Source of the DNA: an uncultured Bacteroidales bacterium
GTDB lineage: Bacteria > Bacteroidota > Bacteroidia > Bacteroidales > Paludibacteraceae
Assembly (NCBI GenBank): GCA_902771935.1
Contig: CACXYM010000007.1
Coordinates: forward strand, 1-64,000
DNA length: 64,000 bases
Direction: 5' to 3'
Below the pieces are notes generated by a model. The model did no database searches and was not told the origin of the DNA. It was given only the letters and a program-made list of their open reading frames with translations. The translations under genes and the position numbers were made by a program. Shown piece after piece: positions 27,269-37,413 of the stretch (the stretch's first letter is position 1; each line of letters starts with the position of its first letter).

Positions 27269-28798
27269 ATGGAGTTATCAGAACAAGAGCAAGTACGTAG
27301 ACAAAGTTTGCAGACTATGCGCGACATGGGTATCAATCCCTACCCCGCGGATGAATATGTAGTAACCGGTTATTCTACCGATATAAAAGAACATTTTGAA
27401 GAATGGGATGGCAAGCCCGTTTCTATCGCAGGACGACTCATGTCCAAGCGTATCATGGGTAAAGCCTCTTTCATTGAAATTCAAGATTCCAAAGGCCGTA
27501 TTCAGGTATACGTCAGCAGGGACGATATTCAAGCGCCTGTCGCTGAAGGTGAACAACCAACTACCATCGAGCAAAACATGTACAATGTCGTTTTCAAGAA
27601 ACTGCTTGATATCGGCGACTATATCGGCATTGAAGGCTTTGTTTTCCGCACACAGATGGGCGAGATTTCCGTGCACGCAAAGAAACTCACCGTGCTTGCC
27701 AAATCGCTCAAGCCGCTGCCTATCGTCAAGTACAAGGACGGCGTGGCTTATGACGGCTTTAACGACCCAGAACAGCGCTATCGTCAGCGTTACGTGGACC
27801 TCGTGGTCAATGAGGGCGTGAAAGACACTTTCCTCAAACGTGCTGCTATCCTGCGCACCATGCGTCACGTCTTCGACGAGGCAGGCTATACAGAGGTGGA
27901 AACACCTATCCTACAGCAGATTGCGGGCGGTGCTTCAGCTCGTCCTTTTATTACTCATCATAACACACTCGATGTGGATATGTATCTGCGTATTGCAACG
28001 GAGTTATACCTCAAACGCCTTATCGTAGGCGGTTTTGAAGGAGTGTATGAGATTGGCCGCAACTTCCGCAACGAAGGCATGGATCGCAACCACAACCCGG
28101 AGTTCACGTGCATGGAATTATACGTGCAATATAAGGACTACAACTGGATGATGTCGTTCACCGAGAAACTGCTTGAGCGCATTGCTATTGCAGTCAACGG
28201 CACAACCAAAGTACAGATCGGTGACCACGAAGTGGACTTCAAAGCTCCTTATCGTCGTTTGCCTATTTTGGACGCCATCAAAGAGAAGACCGGTTACGAC
28301 TTGTCTGCCATGAGTGAAGACGAGATTCGCGCTATCGCCAAGAAAATAGGCGTAGAGGATACCGAGAAGATGGGCAAAGGTAAACTCATAGACGAAATCT
28401 TTGGTGAGACTTGCGAGGGCACGTTTATCCAGCCTACTTTTATCACCGATTATCCGGTGGAGATGTCGCCGCTGACGAAGATGCACCGCTCCAAACCCGG
28501 TCTGACCGAGCGCTTTGAGTTGATGGTGAATGGTAAGGAGCTGGCAAATGCCTACTCCGAACTGAACGACCCGATAGACCAGTACAACCGCTTTGTGGAG
28601 CAAATGAAACTGGCGGACAAGGGAGACGATGAGGCAATGGTTATTGACTACGACTTCATGCGTGCTCTGGAATACGGCATGCCGCCTACGTCGGGTATCG
28701 GTATCGGTATTGACCGTCTGGCTATGTTCATGACAGGCCAACCCACTATTCAGGAAGTACTGCTCTTCCCTACTATGAAACCGGAAGTAACGAACTAA
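27269..28798 (+). CDS. lysS: Lysyl-tRNA synthetase, class II
   Basis: 509 residues. N-terminal OB fold (about 50-160), class II motif 2 (F-R-N-E-G-M-D-R-N-H-N-P-E-F) and C-terminal motif 3 (G-I-G-I-G-I-D-R-L-A-M) are present. An insertion of about 50 residues before motif 3 (Y-D-L-S-A-M-S-E-D-E-I-R region) is commonly seen in Bacteroidota LysRS. It charges tRNA-Lys. It is the first gene of the lysS-gpsA-pgi unit with gaps of 17-18 nt. Confidence 0.96.
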   Translation: MELSEQEQVRRQSLQTMRDMGINPYPADEYVVTGYSTDIKEHFEEWDGKPVSIAGRLMSKRIMGKASFIEIQDSKGRIQVYVSRDDIQAPVAEGEQPTTIEQNMYNVVFKKLLDIGDYIGIEGFVFRTQMGEISVHAKKLTVLAKSLKPLPIVKYKDGVAYDGFNDPEQRYRQRYVDLVVNEGVKDTFLKRAAILRTMRHVFDEAGYTEVETPILQQIAGGASARPFITHHNTLDVDMYLRIATELYLKRLIVGGFEGVYEIGRNFRNEGMDRNHNPEFTCMELYVQYKDYNWMMSFTEKLLERIAIAVNGTTKVQIGDHEVDFKAPYRRLPILDAIKEKTGYDLSAMSEDEIRAIAKKIGVEDTEKMGKGKLIDEIFGETCEGTFIQPTFITDYPVEMSPLTKMHRSKPGLTERFELMVNGKELANAYSELNDPIDQYNRFVEQMKLADKGDDEAMVIDYDFMRALEYGMPPTSGIGIGIDRLAMFMTGQPTIQEVLLFPTMKPEVTN

Positions 28799-28815
28799 AT
28801 AACACATAATATAAT

Positions 28816-29808
28816 ATGGACAAACGAGTTGCGATATTAGGCAGCGGTAGTTGGGCAACCGCCCTTGCAAAAATTGTGATGCTCAACCAAGAGCATATCA
28901 ATTGGTATATGCGCAAACAATTGGCAATTAACGAGTTTCAAGCAACAGGTAAGAACCCCGGTTACTTGACCAATGCCAAGTTTGACACATCCAGAATCAC
29001 TTTCTCAGCCAACATCAACAACGTCATCAAGGCGTCAGATATCTTGATTTTGGCTATCCCGTCGCCATATGTTCTGCAGACACTGAACAAGATTCGAACC
29101 AAACTCACAGGCAAAACTATTATTTCGGCTGTCAAGGGTATGATTCCCAATGAGAACGTTTTAGTAACGGACTATCTGCATGACAAATTCGATGTTCCGA
29201 TGGACAAACTGGCTATTATTGCCGGTCCCTGTCATGCTGAGGAGATTGCTTTGGAGCGTTTGTCCTACCTGACTATAGGCTGCTGCGATTCGACTTATGC
29301 CAAGGAATTAGGGCAACTCTTCGACACGGATTTCGTGCGTACGACGCCTTCCACAGATGTAGATGGTCTCGAGTACTCGTCCGTGATGAAGAACATCTAC
29401 GCTATTGCGGCAGGTCTGTGCCACAGCCTCCGTTATGGTGACAACTTCCAATCCGTGCTTATCTCTAATGCCATTCAGGAGATTCAGCGTTTTGCTGATG
29501 CATTAGGTAAGCAGGAGAACCGAAACATCAACGCAAGCGGTTATCTGGGTGATGTGCTTGTAACCTGTTACTCCAAGTTCAGCCGTAACCGCCAATTCGG
29601 ACAGATGATAGGTATGGGCTATTCAGTTAAGGCTGCACAGATGGAGATGGAAATGGTTGCAGAAGGATATTACGGCACGCAGGCTATTCACGCTCTGAAC
29701 GAGAAAGTGCACGTTAATCTGCCAATCGTTGATGCTATCTATGATATATTGTTCAATCACCACTCGCCAACGATTGTAGTGAAAGAACTAACGCAAAAAC
29801 TGCAATAA
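28816..29808 (+). CDS. gpsA: NAD(P)H-dependent glycerol-3-phosphate dehydrogenase
   Basis: 330 residues. The Rossmann loop G-S-G-S-W-A-T-A is at residues 9-16, and S-A-V-K-G-M carries the catalytic-region lysine. A-G-P-C-H-A-E-E and the active-site K-N-I-Y-A-I-A-A-G are also seen. It reduces dihydroxyacetone phosphate to sn-glycerol-3-phosphate for phospholipid synthesis. The placement between lysS and pgi is common in Bacteroidales. Confidence 0.95.
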   Translation: MDKRVAILGSGSWATALAKIVMLNQEHINWYMRKQLAINEFQATGKNPGYLTNAKFDTSRITFSANINNVIKASDILILAIPSPYVLQTLNKIRTKLTGKTIISAVKGMIPNENVLVTDYLHDKFDVPMDKLAIIAGPCHAEEIALERLSYLTIGCCDSTYAKELGQLFDTDFVRTTPSTDVDGLEYSSVMKNIYAIAAGLCHSLRYGDNFQSVLISNAIQEIQRFADALGKQENRNINASGYLGDVLVTCYSKFSRNRQFGQMIGMGYSVKAAQMEMEMVAEGYYGTQAIHALNEKVHVNLPIVDAIYDILFNHHSPTIVVKELTQKLQ

Positions 29809-29826
29809 ATATAAAACACATAAATA

Positions 29827-31152
29827 ATGAAAGACATTCAATTTTCGTATGCAAAAGCGACCACTGATGCCGCAGTTGCATCTTACAAAGCTCAAGTAGC
29901 ACAAGCTCAATCCGACCTCGTAAATGGGACAGGATTAGGTAATGATTTCCTCGGCTGGGTCACTTTACCGAGTGATATCCGCTGCCAATTAGACGATATT
30001 CAAGCAACCGCAAACCTCCTACGCGAGAAATGCGACATCATCGTTTGCATTGGTATTGGCGGTAGTTATCTTGGTGCGAAGGCGGTAAACGAAGCCCTAC
30101 TCTCGTCATTCGCACAACTCGAAGGCGGCAAACAAATCGTTTATGCAGGCCAGAATATCGGCGAAGATTATCTGTACGAACTGCAGAACTTGCTCAAGGG
30201 CAAACGTTTCGGTATCGTTTCCATCTCTAAGTCAGGCACAACGACCGAACCGGCTTTGGCTTTCCGTCTGCTCAAGACCCAACTGGAGAAACAGGTAGGA
30301 AAAGAAGCTGCCAAGGAGTTGATTGTCTGCATTACGGATGCCAAACGTGGTGCGCTCCGCACACTCGCTACGCAGGAAGGCTACAAGACGTTCGTTATCG
30401 AGGATAACGTAGGTGGTCGTTTTTCTGTGCTCTCGCCGGTGGGACTGCTGCCAATTGCTTGTGCAGGATTTGATATCTATAAACTCATTGATGGTGCAGA
30501 GCGTATGATGCAAATATGCGGTATCGATACGCCCTTTGAGCAGAACCCGGCTGCACTCTATGCTGCTGCGCGCAATGTGCTCTATCAGCAGGAAGGCAAG
30601 AAGGTAGAGTTGCTCGTTAATTTCCATCCGAAACTGCACTATGTATCCGAGTGGTGGAAACAGCTCTACGGAGAGTCTGAAGGTAAGGAAAACAAGGGCA
30701 TTTTCCCTGCTTCGGTGGACTTTACAACCGATTTACACTCGATGGGACAATATATCCAAGAAGGTGAGCGCATTCTGATGGAAACGGTTATTTCTGTTGC
30801 CAAGCCCAACCACGAGGTTATTTTCCCGAACGATGACCAGAATCTCGATGGACTGAACTTCCTCGCTGGCAAGCGTGTGGATGAAGTTAATAAGATGGCT
30901 GAACTCGGTACGCAGATTGCCCATGTGGATGGTGGTGTGCCTAATATGCAAATCATCCTGCCCGAGTTGAACGAGTATTATCTGGGTGAGCTTATTTATT
31001 TCTTCGAGCGTGGTTGTGGTATCAGCGGTTACCTGCTGGGAATCAATCCGTTCAACCAACCGGGTGTAGAGGCTTATAAGAAGAACATGTTTGCCCTACT
31101 CGACAAGCCCGGCTACGAAGCCGAATCCAAAGCCATCAAAGCCCGACTCTAA
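29827..31152 (+). CDS. pgi: Glucose-6-phosphate isomerase
   Basis: 441 residues, the short bacterial form. Signature blocks [40 protein letters not shown] and the C-terminal [10 protein letters not shown] are intact, including the catalytic Glu and Lys. It interconverts glucose-6-P and fructose-6-P in the cytoplasm. It ends 49 nt before a strong bidirectional terminator. Confidence 0.97.
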   Translation: MKDIQFSYAKATTDAAVASYKAQVAQAQSDLVNGTGLGNDFLGWVTLPSDIRCQLDDIQATANLLREKCDIIVCIGIGGSYLGAKAVNEALLSSFAQLEGGKQIVYAGQNIGEDYLYELQNLLKGKRFGIVSISKSGTTTEPALAFRLLKTQLEKQVGKEAAKELIVCITDAKRGALRTLATQEGYKTFVIEDNVGGRFSVLSPVGLLPIACAGFDIYKLIDGAERMMQICGIDTPFEQNPAALYAAARNVLYQQEGKKVELLVNFHPKLHYVSEWWKQLYGESEGKENKGIFPASVDFTTDLHSMGQYIQEGERILMETVISVAKPNHEVIFPNDDQNLDGLNFLAGKRVDEVNKMAELGTQIAHVDGGVPNMQIILPELNEYYLGELIYFFERGCGISGYLLGINPFNQPGVEAYKKNMFALLDKPGYEAESKAIKARL

Positions 31153-31201
31153 ATCAAAAGACATCGGTATAACGAAATTATGGTTTACTAATATACCGAA
31201 T

Positions 31202-31233
31202 AAAAAAGGAACTCCGCTTTGAGTTCCTTTTTT
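31202..31233. terminator. Bidirectional intrinsic terminator between pgi and infB
   Basis: Perfect 13-bp stem (31202-31214 with 31221-31233), 6-nt loop CGCTTT, flanked by A- and T-runs on both sides, placed between two convergent operons. Confidence 0.92.
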
Positions 31234-31249
31234 ATTTATATCACAGCTT

Positions 31250-33928
31250 TTATAGTGTCTTAGCGACTTCGATCTGTTCGAAGGTTTCAATCATATCGCC
31301 TTCCTTAACATCGTTGAAGTTCTTGATACTCAGACCGCACTCTTGGTTAAGGCCCATTTCTTTGACATCGTCCTTACCATGTTTGAGTGAGCTTAACTCA
31401 CTGGTATGTATCACGATACCGTCACGTATGACGCGGCATTTGTTGGTGCGTTTAACCTTACCTTCACGCACGATACAGCCTGCAATAGTACCTACTTTCG
31501 AGATATGGAAAGCCTGCAGCACTTCGAGTGTAGCTGTGACTTCCTCCTTGATATCCGGAGATAGCAAACCTTCCATAGCAGCCTTCACCTCCTCAATAGC
31601 ATCGTAGATGATGGAATAAATGTGGATATCCACCTCTTGTTCATCTGCCATCTTACGTGCCGTAGAAGTAGGACGCACATTAAAGCCGACAATAACCGCA
31701 TCCGAAGCAGCAGCAAGCAGCACATCACTATCAGAGATAGCACCTACTCCACCGTGGATAACGTTGACTTGGATATTCTCAGTTGATAGCTTAATCAGGG
31801 AGTCTGTCAAAGCCTCCACAGAACCATCCACATCACCCTTGATGATGATATTGAGTTCCTTGAAGTCACCAATAGCCAGACGACGGCCAATCTCATCCAA
31901 ACCGATATGTTTCTTCGTACGCAATGACTGCTCACGTTGCAACTGCTCACGCTTGTTAGCAATCTCACGCGCTTCCTGCTCAGTAGTAAGCACATTGAAC
32001 TCATCACCTGCCTGCGGAGCACCATTCAGACCCAGAATCAAGCACGGCTCACCCGGAAGGGCTTTCTGAATCTTCTGTCCGCGCTCGTTGAACATAGCCT
32101 TAATCTTACCGTGATAAGTACCTGCAAGTACGATATCACCCATATGGAGCGTTCCGTCACTTACCAAGACCGTTGCCACATAGCCACGGCCTTTATCCAA
32201 TGAAGATTCAATAATCGAACCTTTGGCACGACGTTTTGGATTAGCCTTCAGCTCAAGCATATCAGCTTCCAGGAGCACTTTCTCCAGAAGTTCGTACACA
32301 CCGTCACCCTTCTTAGCAGAGATATTCTGGCTCTGGTACTTACCACCCCAGTCCTCTACAAGGATATTCATGTTACTGAGCTGTTCCTTTATCTTATCAG
32401 GATTAGCGCCCGGTTTATCGCACTTATTGATAGCGAAAATCATCGGCACACCGGCAGCCTGCGCATGGTTGATTGCCTCAACAGTTTGCGGCATGACTGC
32501 ATCGTCAGCAGCGACGATAATAATCGCAATATCCGTCACTTTCGCACCACGGGCACGCATAGCCGTAAATGCTTCGTGACCTGGCGTATCGAGGAATGTG
32601 ATATGACGGCCATTCTTAAGTTGAACGTTATACGCACCGATATGTTGTGTGATACCACCGGCTTCACCGGCAATCACATTCGCGTTACGAATATGGTCAA
32701 GCAACGATGTCTTACCATGGTCAACGTGTCCCATCACAGTCACGATTGGGCAACGCTCTTCCATATCAGCCTCATTGACTTCTTCGTCGGCGTTGATTTC
32801 CTCTACTACATGTTGTGAAACATACTCGGTCGTAAAGCCAAACTCCTCTGCCACGAGATTAATGGTCTCAGCATCCAAACGTTGGTTGATACTAACCATC
32901 ACACCCAACATCATACACGTACCGATGACCTTATTGACAGGAACGTTCATCATCGTTGCGAGGTCATTAGCCGTAACGAACTCGGTGAGTTTCAGCACTT
33001 TGGATTGTGCTTGTTCCTCTGCTTTTTGTTCGGCTATCTTTTCACGCTCCAACTCACGACGTTCACGTTTATGCTTACTTGTAGCTGTTTTACCACCCTT
33101 TTGGGCTTGCAGACGATTGAGCGTTTCTTTAATTTGACGTTGTACTTCTTCGTCGTCTATCTCAACCTTAATCGGCTTTTTGTTCTTAGCTTTACTCTTC
33201 TGGTTGCGCGCATCATTGATGTCCACCTTGTTTTGTTTGATGCGCTCGCGTTTACGTTTCTCGGCGTTCTGTTCGCGTAACTGTTGTTGCTGCTGTTGAC
33301 GCTCTTCACGCTCTTTTTTCTTCTCCTCCTTGGACTTTTTGCCCGGATGAGTAGCCTGATTGATAGCACTCAAATCAATCTTACCAACCACCTTGGGCTG
33401 GTTTTTGATTTCAGGACGCGCCAGTTTGAACACTTCGGTCTTCTTCTCCTGCTCTTTGCGTTTAGCCTCTTCTTCGGCTATACGTTTTGCTTCAGCAGCA
33501 GCCTTCCGTGCTTCTTCTTCCTTTTTGGCAGCTTCTTCAATTTCGCGGCGACGTTCTTCTGCTCGACGGGCTTCTTCTGCCAGTTTCGCTTCTTCAGCCG
33601 CCTTTCGTTTCGCCTCTTCTTTGGCCTTCTTCTCCGCGTCAAGGTCAATTTTGCCTACTACTTTCGGCTGATTAGTAATTACAGGCTTTTCGTCCGCAAC
33701 GTTTTGCTGCGTACTCATCGCCATTTGACGTTCTGCGGCCTGTTTATCTGCCTCCAATTTTAGTGCCATGTCCTTGTTAAATTCCTTAGCAAGAAGCAGA
33801 TAGAGGTCGTCGTCAATTCGTGTATTCGGATCAACGGCGATTTCCTTACCCTGCTTTGCACAGAATTCAATGGCGGTGGACATGCCAATGTTTAATTCTT
33901 TACAAGCTTTGATAAGTTTAATAGCCAT
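31250..33928 (-). CDS. infB: Translation initiation factor IF-2
   Basis: 892 residues. N-terminal IF2-N module, then a very long charged Lys/Glu/Ala/Gln-rich region (about 75-300, likely coiled coil), a second IF2-N module and the GTPase core with [17 protein letters not shown] and N-K-C-D-K. Domains II to IV follow to the C-terminus. The long charged linker is typical for Bacteroidota. It brings initiator tRNA to the 30S subunit. It is the third gene after rimP and nusA. Confidence 0.97.
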   Translation of the reverse strand: MAIKLIKACKELNIGMSTAIEFCAKQGKEIAVDPNTRIDDDLYLLLAKEFNKDMALKLEADKQAAERQMAMSTQQNVADEKPVITNQPKVVGKIDLDAEKKAKEEAKRKAAEEAKLAEEARRAEERRREIEEAAKKEEEARKAAAEAKRIAEEEAKRKEQEKKTEVFKLARPEIKNQPKVVGKIDLSAINQATHPGKKSKEEKKKEREERQQQQQQLREQNAEKRKRERIKQNKVDINDARNQKSKAKNKKPIKVEIDDEEVQRQIKETLNRLQAQKGGKTATSKHKRERRELEREKIAEQKAEEQAQSKVLKLTEFVTANDLATMMNVPVNKVIGTCMMLGVMVSINQRLDAETINLVAEEFGFTTEYVSQHVVEEINADEEVNEADMEERCPIVTVMGHVDHGKTSLLDHIRNANVIAGEAGGITQHIGAYNVQLKNGRHITFLDTPGHEAFTAMRARGAKVTDIAIIIVAADDAVMPQTVEAINHAQAAGVPMIFAINKCDKPGANPDKIKEQLSNMNILVEDWGGKYQSQNISAKKGDGVYELLEKVLLEADMLELKANPKRRAKGSIIESSLDKGRGYVATVLVSDGTLHMGDIVLAGTYHGKIKAMFNERGQKIQKALPGEPCLILGLNGAPQAGDEFNVLTTEQEAREIANKREQLQREQSLRTKKHIGLDEIGRRLAIGDFKELNIIIKGDVDGSVEALTDSLIKLSTENIQVNVIHGGVGAISDSDVLLAAASDAVIVGFNVRPTSTARKMADEQEVDIHIYSIIYDAIEEVKAAMEGLLSPDIKEEVTATLEVLQAFHISKVGTIAGCIVREGKVKRTNKCRVIRDGIVIHTSELSSLKHGKDDVKEMGLNQECGLSIKNFNDVKEGDMIETFEQIEVAKTL

Positions 33929-33949
33929 AATGATTCAATTTAGTATTAT

Positions 33950-35209
33950 TTACTTTTCGTCTTCAAATTCAGCAGCGAGTACTTCGAGCACGTGGTCAAC
34001 AGTCTCTTCCTCAAGGTCAGTACCCTTCAGCAGTTCATCCTTTGGAGTGCTCAATACAGCCTTAGCCGTGTCAAGTCCCATCTGTTTGAAGGCATCCAGT
34101 ACCCATTGATCGATTTCGTCGTTGAACTCGTCCAAGTAGATATCTTCAACATCTTCTTCTTCGCTTTCACGATATACATCAATCTGATAACCGGTCAGCA
34201 TAGAAGCCAACTTGATGTTAAAACCACCCTTACCGATAGCGAGGCTAACCTCTTCGGGCTTAAGGTAAACATCAGCCTTCTTCTCTTCTTCGTTCACGAT
34301 CATTGACGATATCTTCGCCGGTGACAGAGCACGTTGGATATATAGTTTGATATTGGATGAATAGTTGATTACGTCTATATTCTCATTTCGCAACTCGCGT
34401 ACGATACCGTGAATACGCGCTCCTTTAATACCTACGCACGCGCCCACAGGATCGATACGGTCGTCGAAACTCTCAACAGCCACTTTGGCGCGCTCACCAG
34501 GGATACGAGCGATGTTCTTGATAGCAATTAGACCGTCATGCACTTCCGGAACCTCCTGCTCAAACAGACGCTGCAGGAACAACGGGCTTGTACGGCTCAA
34601 TATAATCTTCGGGTTCTGATTTTTATTCTCCACTTGCACTACCACGGCGCGAACAGTATCGCCCTTGCGGTAGAAATCAGTTGGAATTTGGTTCTGCTTC
34701 GGCAAATAGAGTTCGTTACCATCTTCGTCCAAAAGTAACATCTCTTTTTTCCAAACCTGATACAACTCGCCACTTACTACTTGACCGAGCATATCGGAAT
34801 ATTTAAGGTACAAGTTCTCTTTCTGCAACTCGAGAATCTTACTTGCCAGCGTTTGACGCAAGTTCAGAATCATACGACGTCCGAAGGATGAGAACTCTAC
34901 TTTATCAGTAATCTCATCGCCTATTTCTGCCTCATCATCAATCTGACGTGCTTCGCTCAGCTCAATCTGTGTCTCCGGATTAGCCACGTCGCCATCCTCC
35001 ATCACCAGACGGTTGCGGTAGATTTCCAAGTCACCTTTGTCTGGGTTGATGATGACGTCGTAGTTGGCATCTGTGCCATACATTTTTGCAATCACATTGC
35101 GGAATGAGTCCTCCAGCACATTGATAAACGTCTGGCGGTCGATGTTTTTGAAGTCTTTAAACTCCTTAAAAATGTCAATCAAGTTGACTGACTCTTCGTT
35201 TTTAGCCAT
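33950..35209 (-). CDS. nusA: Transcription termination/antitermination factor NusA
   Basis: 419 residues. The N-terminal RNA-polymerase-binding domain (about 1-125), S1 domain and two KH domains (G-A-C-V-G-I-K-G-A-R-I and A-I-G-K-G-G-F-N-I) are present, followed by an acidic C-terminal helix-hairpin region. It modulates pausing, termination and antitermination. It sits between rimP and infB, as in most bacteria. Confidence 0.96.
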   Translation of the reverse strand: MAKNEESVNLIDIFKEFKDFKNIDRQTFINVLEDSFRNVIAKMYGTDANYDVIINPDKGDLEIYRNRLVMEDGDVANPETQIELSEARQIDDEAEIGDEITDKVEFSSFGRRMILNLRQTLASKILELQKENLYLKYSDMLGQVVSGELYQVWKKEMLLLDEDGNELYLPKQNQIPTDFYRKGDTVRAVVVQVENKNQNPKIILSRTSPLFLQRLFEQEVPEVHDGLIAIKNIARIPGERAKVAVESFDDRIDPVGACVGIKGARIHGIVRELRNENIDVINYSSNIKLYIQRALSPAKISSMIVNEEEKKADVYLKPEEVSLAIGKGGFNIKLASMLTGYQIDVYRESEEEDVEDIYLDEFNDEIDQWVLDAFKQMGLDTAKAVLSTPKDELLKGTDLEEETVDHVLEVLAAEFEDEK

Positions 35210-35260
35210 TTTATTTAGTTAAATATAAATTAGTATTCTATTTTAGGGTGCTTGGAAGCA

Positions 35261-35719
35261 CTAAAATTTCAAATCGTATTTTGTATAAGTCACCTCTGCA
35301 TAGGAGAAGGTCTTTGTCACAATTTCCTTGTGTTTACGCTTTTCTCCTTCTTTGGCCACCATTACTTCCATATCAATAGAGAAAGTCTCTTCATCTACAC
35401 TTACCAAATCACCGCGGTATTTCTTGCCGTCAGCCAGCACTTCTACCGGATGTCCAAGGTTCTTTTGGTATTGAATCTTAGATATAAACGGCGCCGTGAT
35501 ACTTACGCTACCCACTTCCAGCGCATAATCGTCCTTATCGCCCAGCTGCTCGACTAAATAACGGTTCAACGCTCCGCAGAACTCTACATCCACTACGCCC
35601 AATCGATCCACTTCCACAAGGATATTCATTTCCTTATCAATAGTGAGTGTCTGCAGCTCATAATCAGTATTCTGCAGGTACTTTTCCACTAATTCTTTTA
35701 CCAGTTCTTTAGTAATCAT
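35261..35719 (-). CDS. rimP: Ribosome maturation factor RimP
   Basis: 152 residues from the ATG at 35719 (M-I-T-K-E-L-V-K-E-L-V). The N-terminal alpha/beta domain and the C-terminal SH3-like domain (L-V-S-V-D-E-E-T-F-S-I) are visible. It helps late 30S assembly. An in-frame ATG seven codons upstream exists, but the chosen start matches family N-termini. It opens the rimP-nusA-infB operon. Confidence 0.9.
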   Translation of the reverse strand: MITKELVKELVEKYLQNTDYELQTLTIDKEMNILVEVDRLGVVDVEFCGALNRYLVEQLGDKDDYALEVGSVSITAPFISKIQYQKNLGHPVEVLADGKKYRGDLVSVDEETFSIDMEVMVAKEGEKRKHKEIVTKTFSYAEVTYTKYDLKF

Positions 35720-35762
35720 AGTTGTCTTTTCTCTAAACACAAAACGCTATACTTTAAACGGA

Positions 35763-35787
35763 GAGGGAACCACTTTCGGGTCCCCTC
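35763..35787 (-). promoter_or_regulatory. Stable hairpin in the rimP leader
   Basis: In the minus-strand transcript a 9-bp stem (35779-35787 with 35763-35771, one wobble) with a 7-nt loop forms within the approximately 80-nt leader between the promoter and rimP. It may shape translation or mRNA stability; no known ribosomal leader motif is recognised. Confidence 0.5.
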
Positions 35788-35802
35788 ACTCATTTCACGC
35801 TG

Positions 35803-35834
35803 CAAAATTACAACAAAAAAACGGAATGCACAAA
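35803..35834 (-). promoter_or_regulatory. Promoter of rimP-nusA-infB
   Basis: Minus-strand TTTG (35831-35834), 20-nt spacer, TAATTTTG (35803-35810), with the extended GTTGTA before the -7 box shared with three other promoters here. Confidence 0.85.
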
Positions 35835-35920
35835 TTTTTTACAAAAAAAATTAAGAATATTTATATTTTTAAGGTTTTTTGATGGAAAATTTGGCGTTGG
35901 CACGTTAGTGCTCCACGACG

Positions 35921-36544
35921 TTACCGCACGAAATTTGTCGCTTGTCGTGCTTCTCTTTGTGGAGCCGGCACTGCATTCTCGGCGTTGATATTCTTAAGCA
36001 GCCATGACATATTGTCCGCCAATGTGCGCATAGTCTGCAATCCTTCTGCATCCTGCTCTATTTCGCCCTTGTCCCGTCCATATGCAATATTCCAATACTG
36101 CGATGTTACAATCGGCATATTCAGCAGCTGAAACGGCATCGCCATCGTCTGTACAGCGGCTGTTGCTCCACCGCGACGGCATACCGCAATAACAGCCACA
36201 GGCTTATTCTGCGCTTGCGCACCACCCGCATAGAGCATACGTTGTATCAGCGAAACCAAGGTACCATTAGGCTGACCGTAATAAACCGGCGACGCGATAA
36301 TCAGTCCATCCGCTTGCTCCAATGCATCGATAGCCCTATTGCATAAGTCATCATCAAACGCGCAATGACCGGTATTCGTCTCATGACAATGTCCGCAAGC
36401 GATGCAACCGCGCACCGGCTTGACACCTATTGAAAGCATCTCCGTCTCGATGCCGTTCTTATTCAACTGGCTTGCCACCTCTTGTAGCGCCAGATATGTA
36501 TTACCCTCCTTACGAGGACTTCCGTTAATGAGCAGTACTTTCAT
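35921..36544 (-). CDS. Flavodoxin-fold NAD(P)H-dependent oxidoreductase with Cys cluster
   Basis: 207 residues. The opening M-K-V-L-L-I-N-G-S-P-R-K-E-G-N-T is the FMN phosphate loop of iron-sulfur-flavoprotein and FMN-reductase families. G-C-I-A-C-G-H-C resembles their cysteine motif, and S-P-V-Y-Y-G-Q-P-N-G and C-R-R-G-G-A complete the FMN site. It probably moves electrons from NAD(P)H to a partner. Position as last gene of the operon with an Old Yellow Enzyme and a steroid-5-alpha-reductase-like protein suggests it supplies reduced flavin or electrons to them (inference). The C-terminal approximately 20 residues are extra. Confidence 0.8.
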   Translation of the reverse strand: MKVLLINGSPRKEGNTYLALQEVASQLNKNGIETEMLSIGVKPVRGCIACGHCHETNTGHCAFDDDLCNRAIDALEQADGLIIASPVYYGQPNGTLVSLIQRMLYAGGAQAQNKPVAVIAVCRRGGATAAVQTMAMPFQLLNMPIVTSQYWNIAYGRDKGEIEQDAEGLQTMRTLADNMSWLLKNINAENAVPAPQREARQATNFVR

Positions 36545-36587
36545 GAGAATAGGTCAATCTTGTGTTAATCCTGTGTTAAACTTATGC

Positions 36588-37412
36588 TTAGTGTTGGAAC
36601 TTAGCGAGTTTCTTTTGAGCGAAGAAAAGTGCCCAATCCGGAGTGTGCTTCAACATAGGTGTAGAGAGCCAGTTGATGAATCCGGGAGTGGAAGCTTTCT
36701 TGCCGCGGAAGAGTTTGCGCAATGCTTTATGCACAAGTTTCTCCGGTCGGATACTAACCGTCAGCGCCACAGCCAGTTTGCGCAGATTAGGCGCTAAACC
36801 GAATAATGCCGTATCAACAGCTCCTGGAGCCATGACGGTCACATAAACGCCCTTCGGCTTAAGTTCGTACCACACAGACTTGGAGAAGTTATAAATAAAG
36901 GCCTTAGTGGCATTATAGGTCTGAATACCTGGCATCGCCATCCAAGCTGACATAGACGACATATTGAGGATGTATCCTTTTTGTCTCTTACGATGCTTAA
37001 GCGGACGTTCGTCTGAAGTCGGTTTCTCGCGTTTTGCCATTTCTTCGCCAAAGAGACGGGTGAGTTTGGCAACCGTAACTACATGCAGATTGAGCATCAA
37101 CTCAATACGCTTCATATCCGTGTCGCAGTATGGATTGAAGAAGAACACACCCGCGTTATTGATAAGGATATCTACGTCGAGTTTGTTCTCTTTACAATAA
37201 GCAAATAACTCCTCTGCCGAATCCGGTTTGCTGAGGTCTGCATACTTGGCGATAGTCTTGACGTTGTATTGTGCGGCAAGGTCTTTTGCCACTTGATTCA
37301 ATTCTTTTTCCTGATTGGAAACGAGAAGTAAGTCTGTATGATAATCGCGCGCGAGTTGGGTTGCGTACTGCAAGCCTATTCCTGAAGATGCGCCTGTAAC
37401 TAATGCAAGCAT
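36588..37412 (-). CDS. Short-chain dehydrogenase/reductase (hydroxysteroid-dehydrogenase-like)
   Basis: 274 residues. Cofactor loop T-G-A-S-S-G-I-G, N-N-A-G, catalytic Ser in L-N-M-S-S-M and Y-N-A-T-K (Tyr and Lys) are all present, so an active NAD(P)-dependent enzyme. The C-terminal part (GLAPNLRKLA, SIRPEKLVHKALR) resembles the 17-beta/3-oxo-acyl group that includes HSD17B12-like enzymes. One nucleotide separates it from the upstream Old Yellow Enzyme gene. In that context a 3-beta or other hydroxysteroid dehydrogenase role is proposed; fatty-acid or other keto substrates remain possible. Confidence 0.85.
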   Translation of the reverse strand: MLALVTGASSGIGLQYATQLARDYHTDLLLVSNQEKELNQVAKDLAAQYNVKTIAKYADLSKPDSAEELFAYCKENKLDVDILINNAGVFFFNPYCDTDMKRIELMLNLHVVTVAKLTRLFGEEMAKREKPTSDERPLKHRKRQKGYILNMSSMSAWMAMPGIQTYNATKAFIYNFSKSVWYELKPKGVYVTVMAPGAVDTALFGLAPNLRKLAVALTVSIRPEKLVHKALRKLFRGKKASTPGFINWLSTPMLKHTPDWALFFAQKKLAKFQH

Positions 37413-37413
37413 A

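Noticed and set aside
28118..28870. Open frame of 250 codons antisense to lysS and gpsA start
   Set aside because: Lies over well-conserved coding sequence on the other strand and shows no domain.
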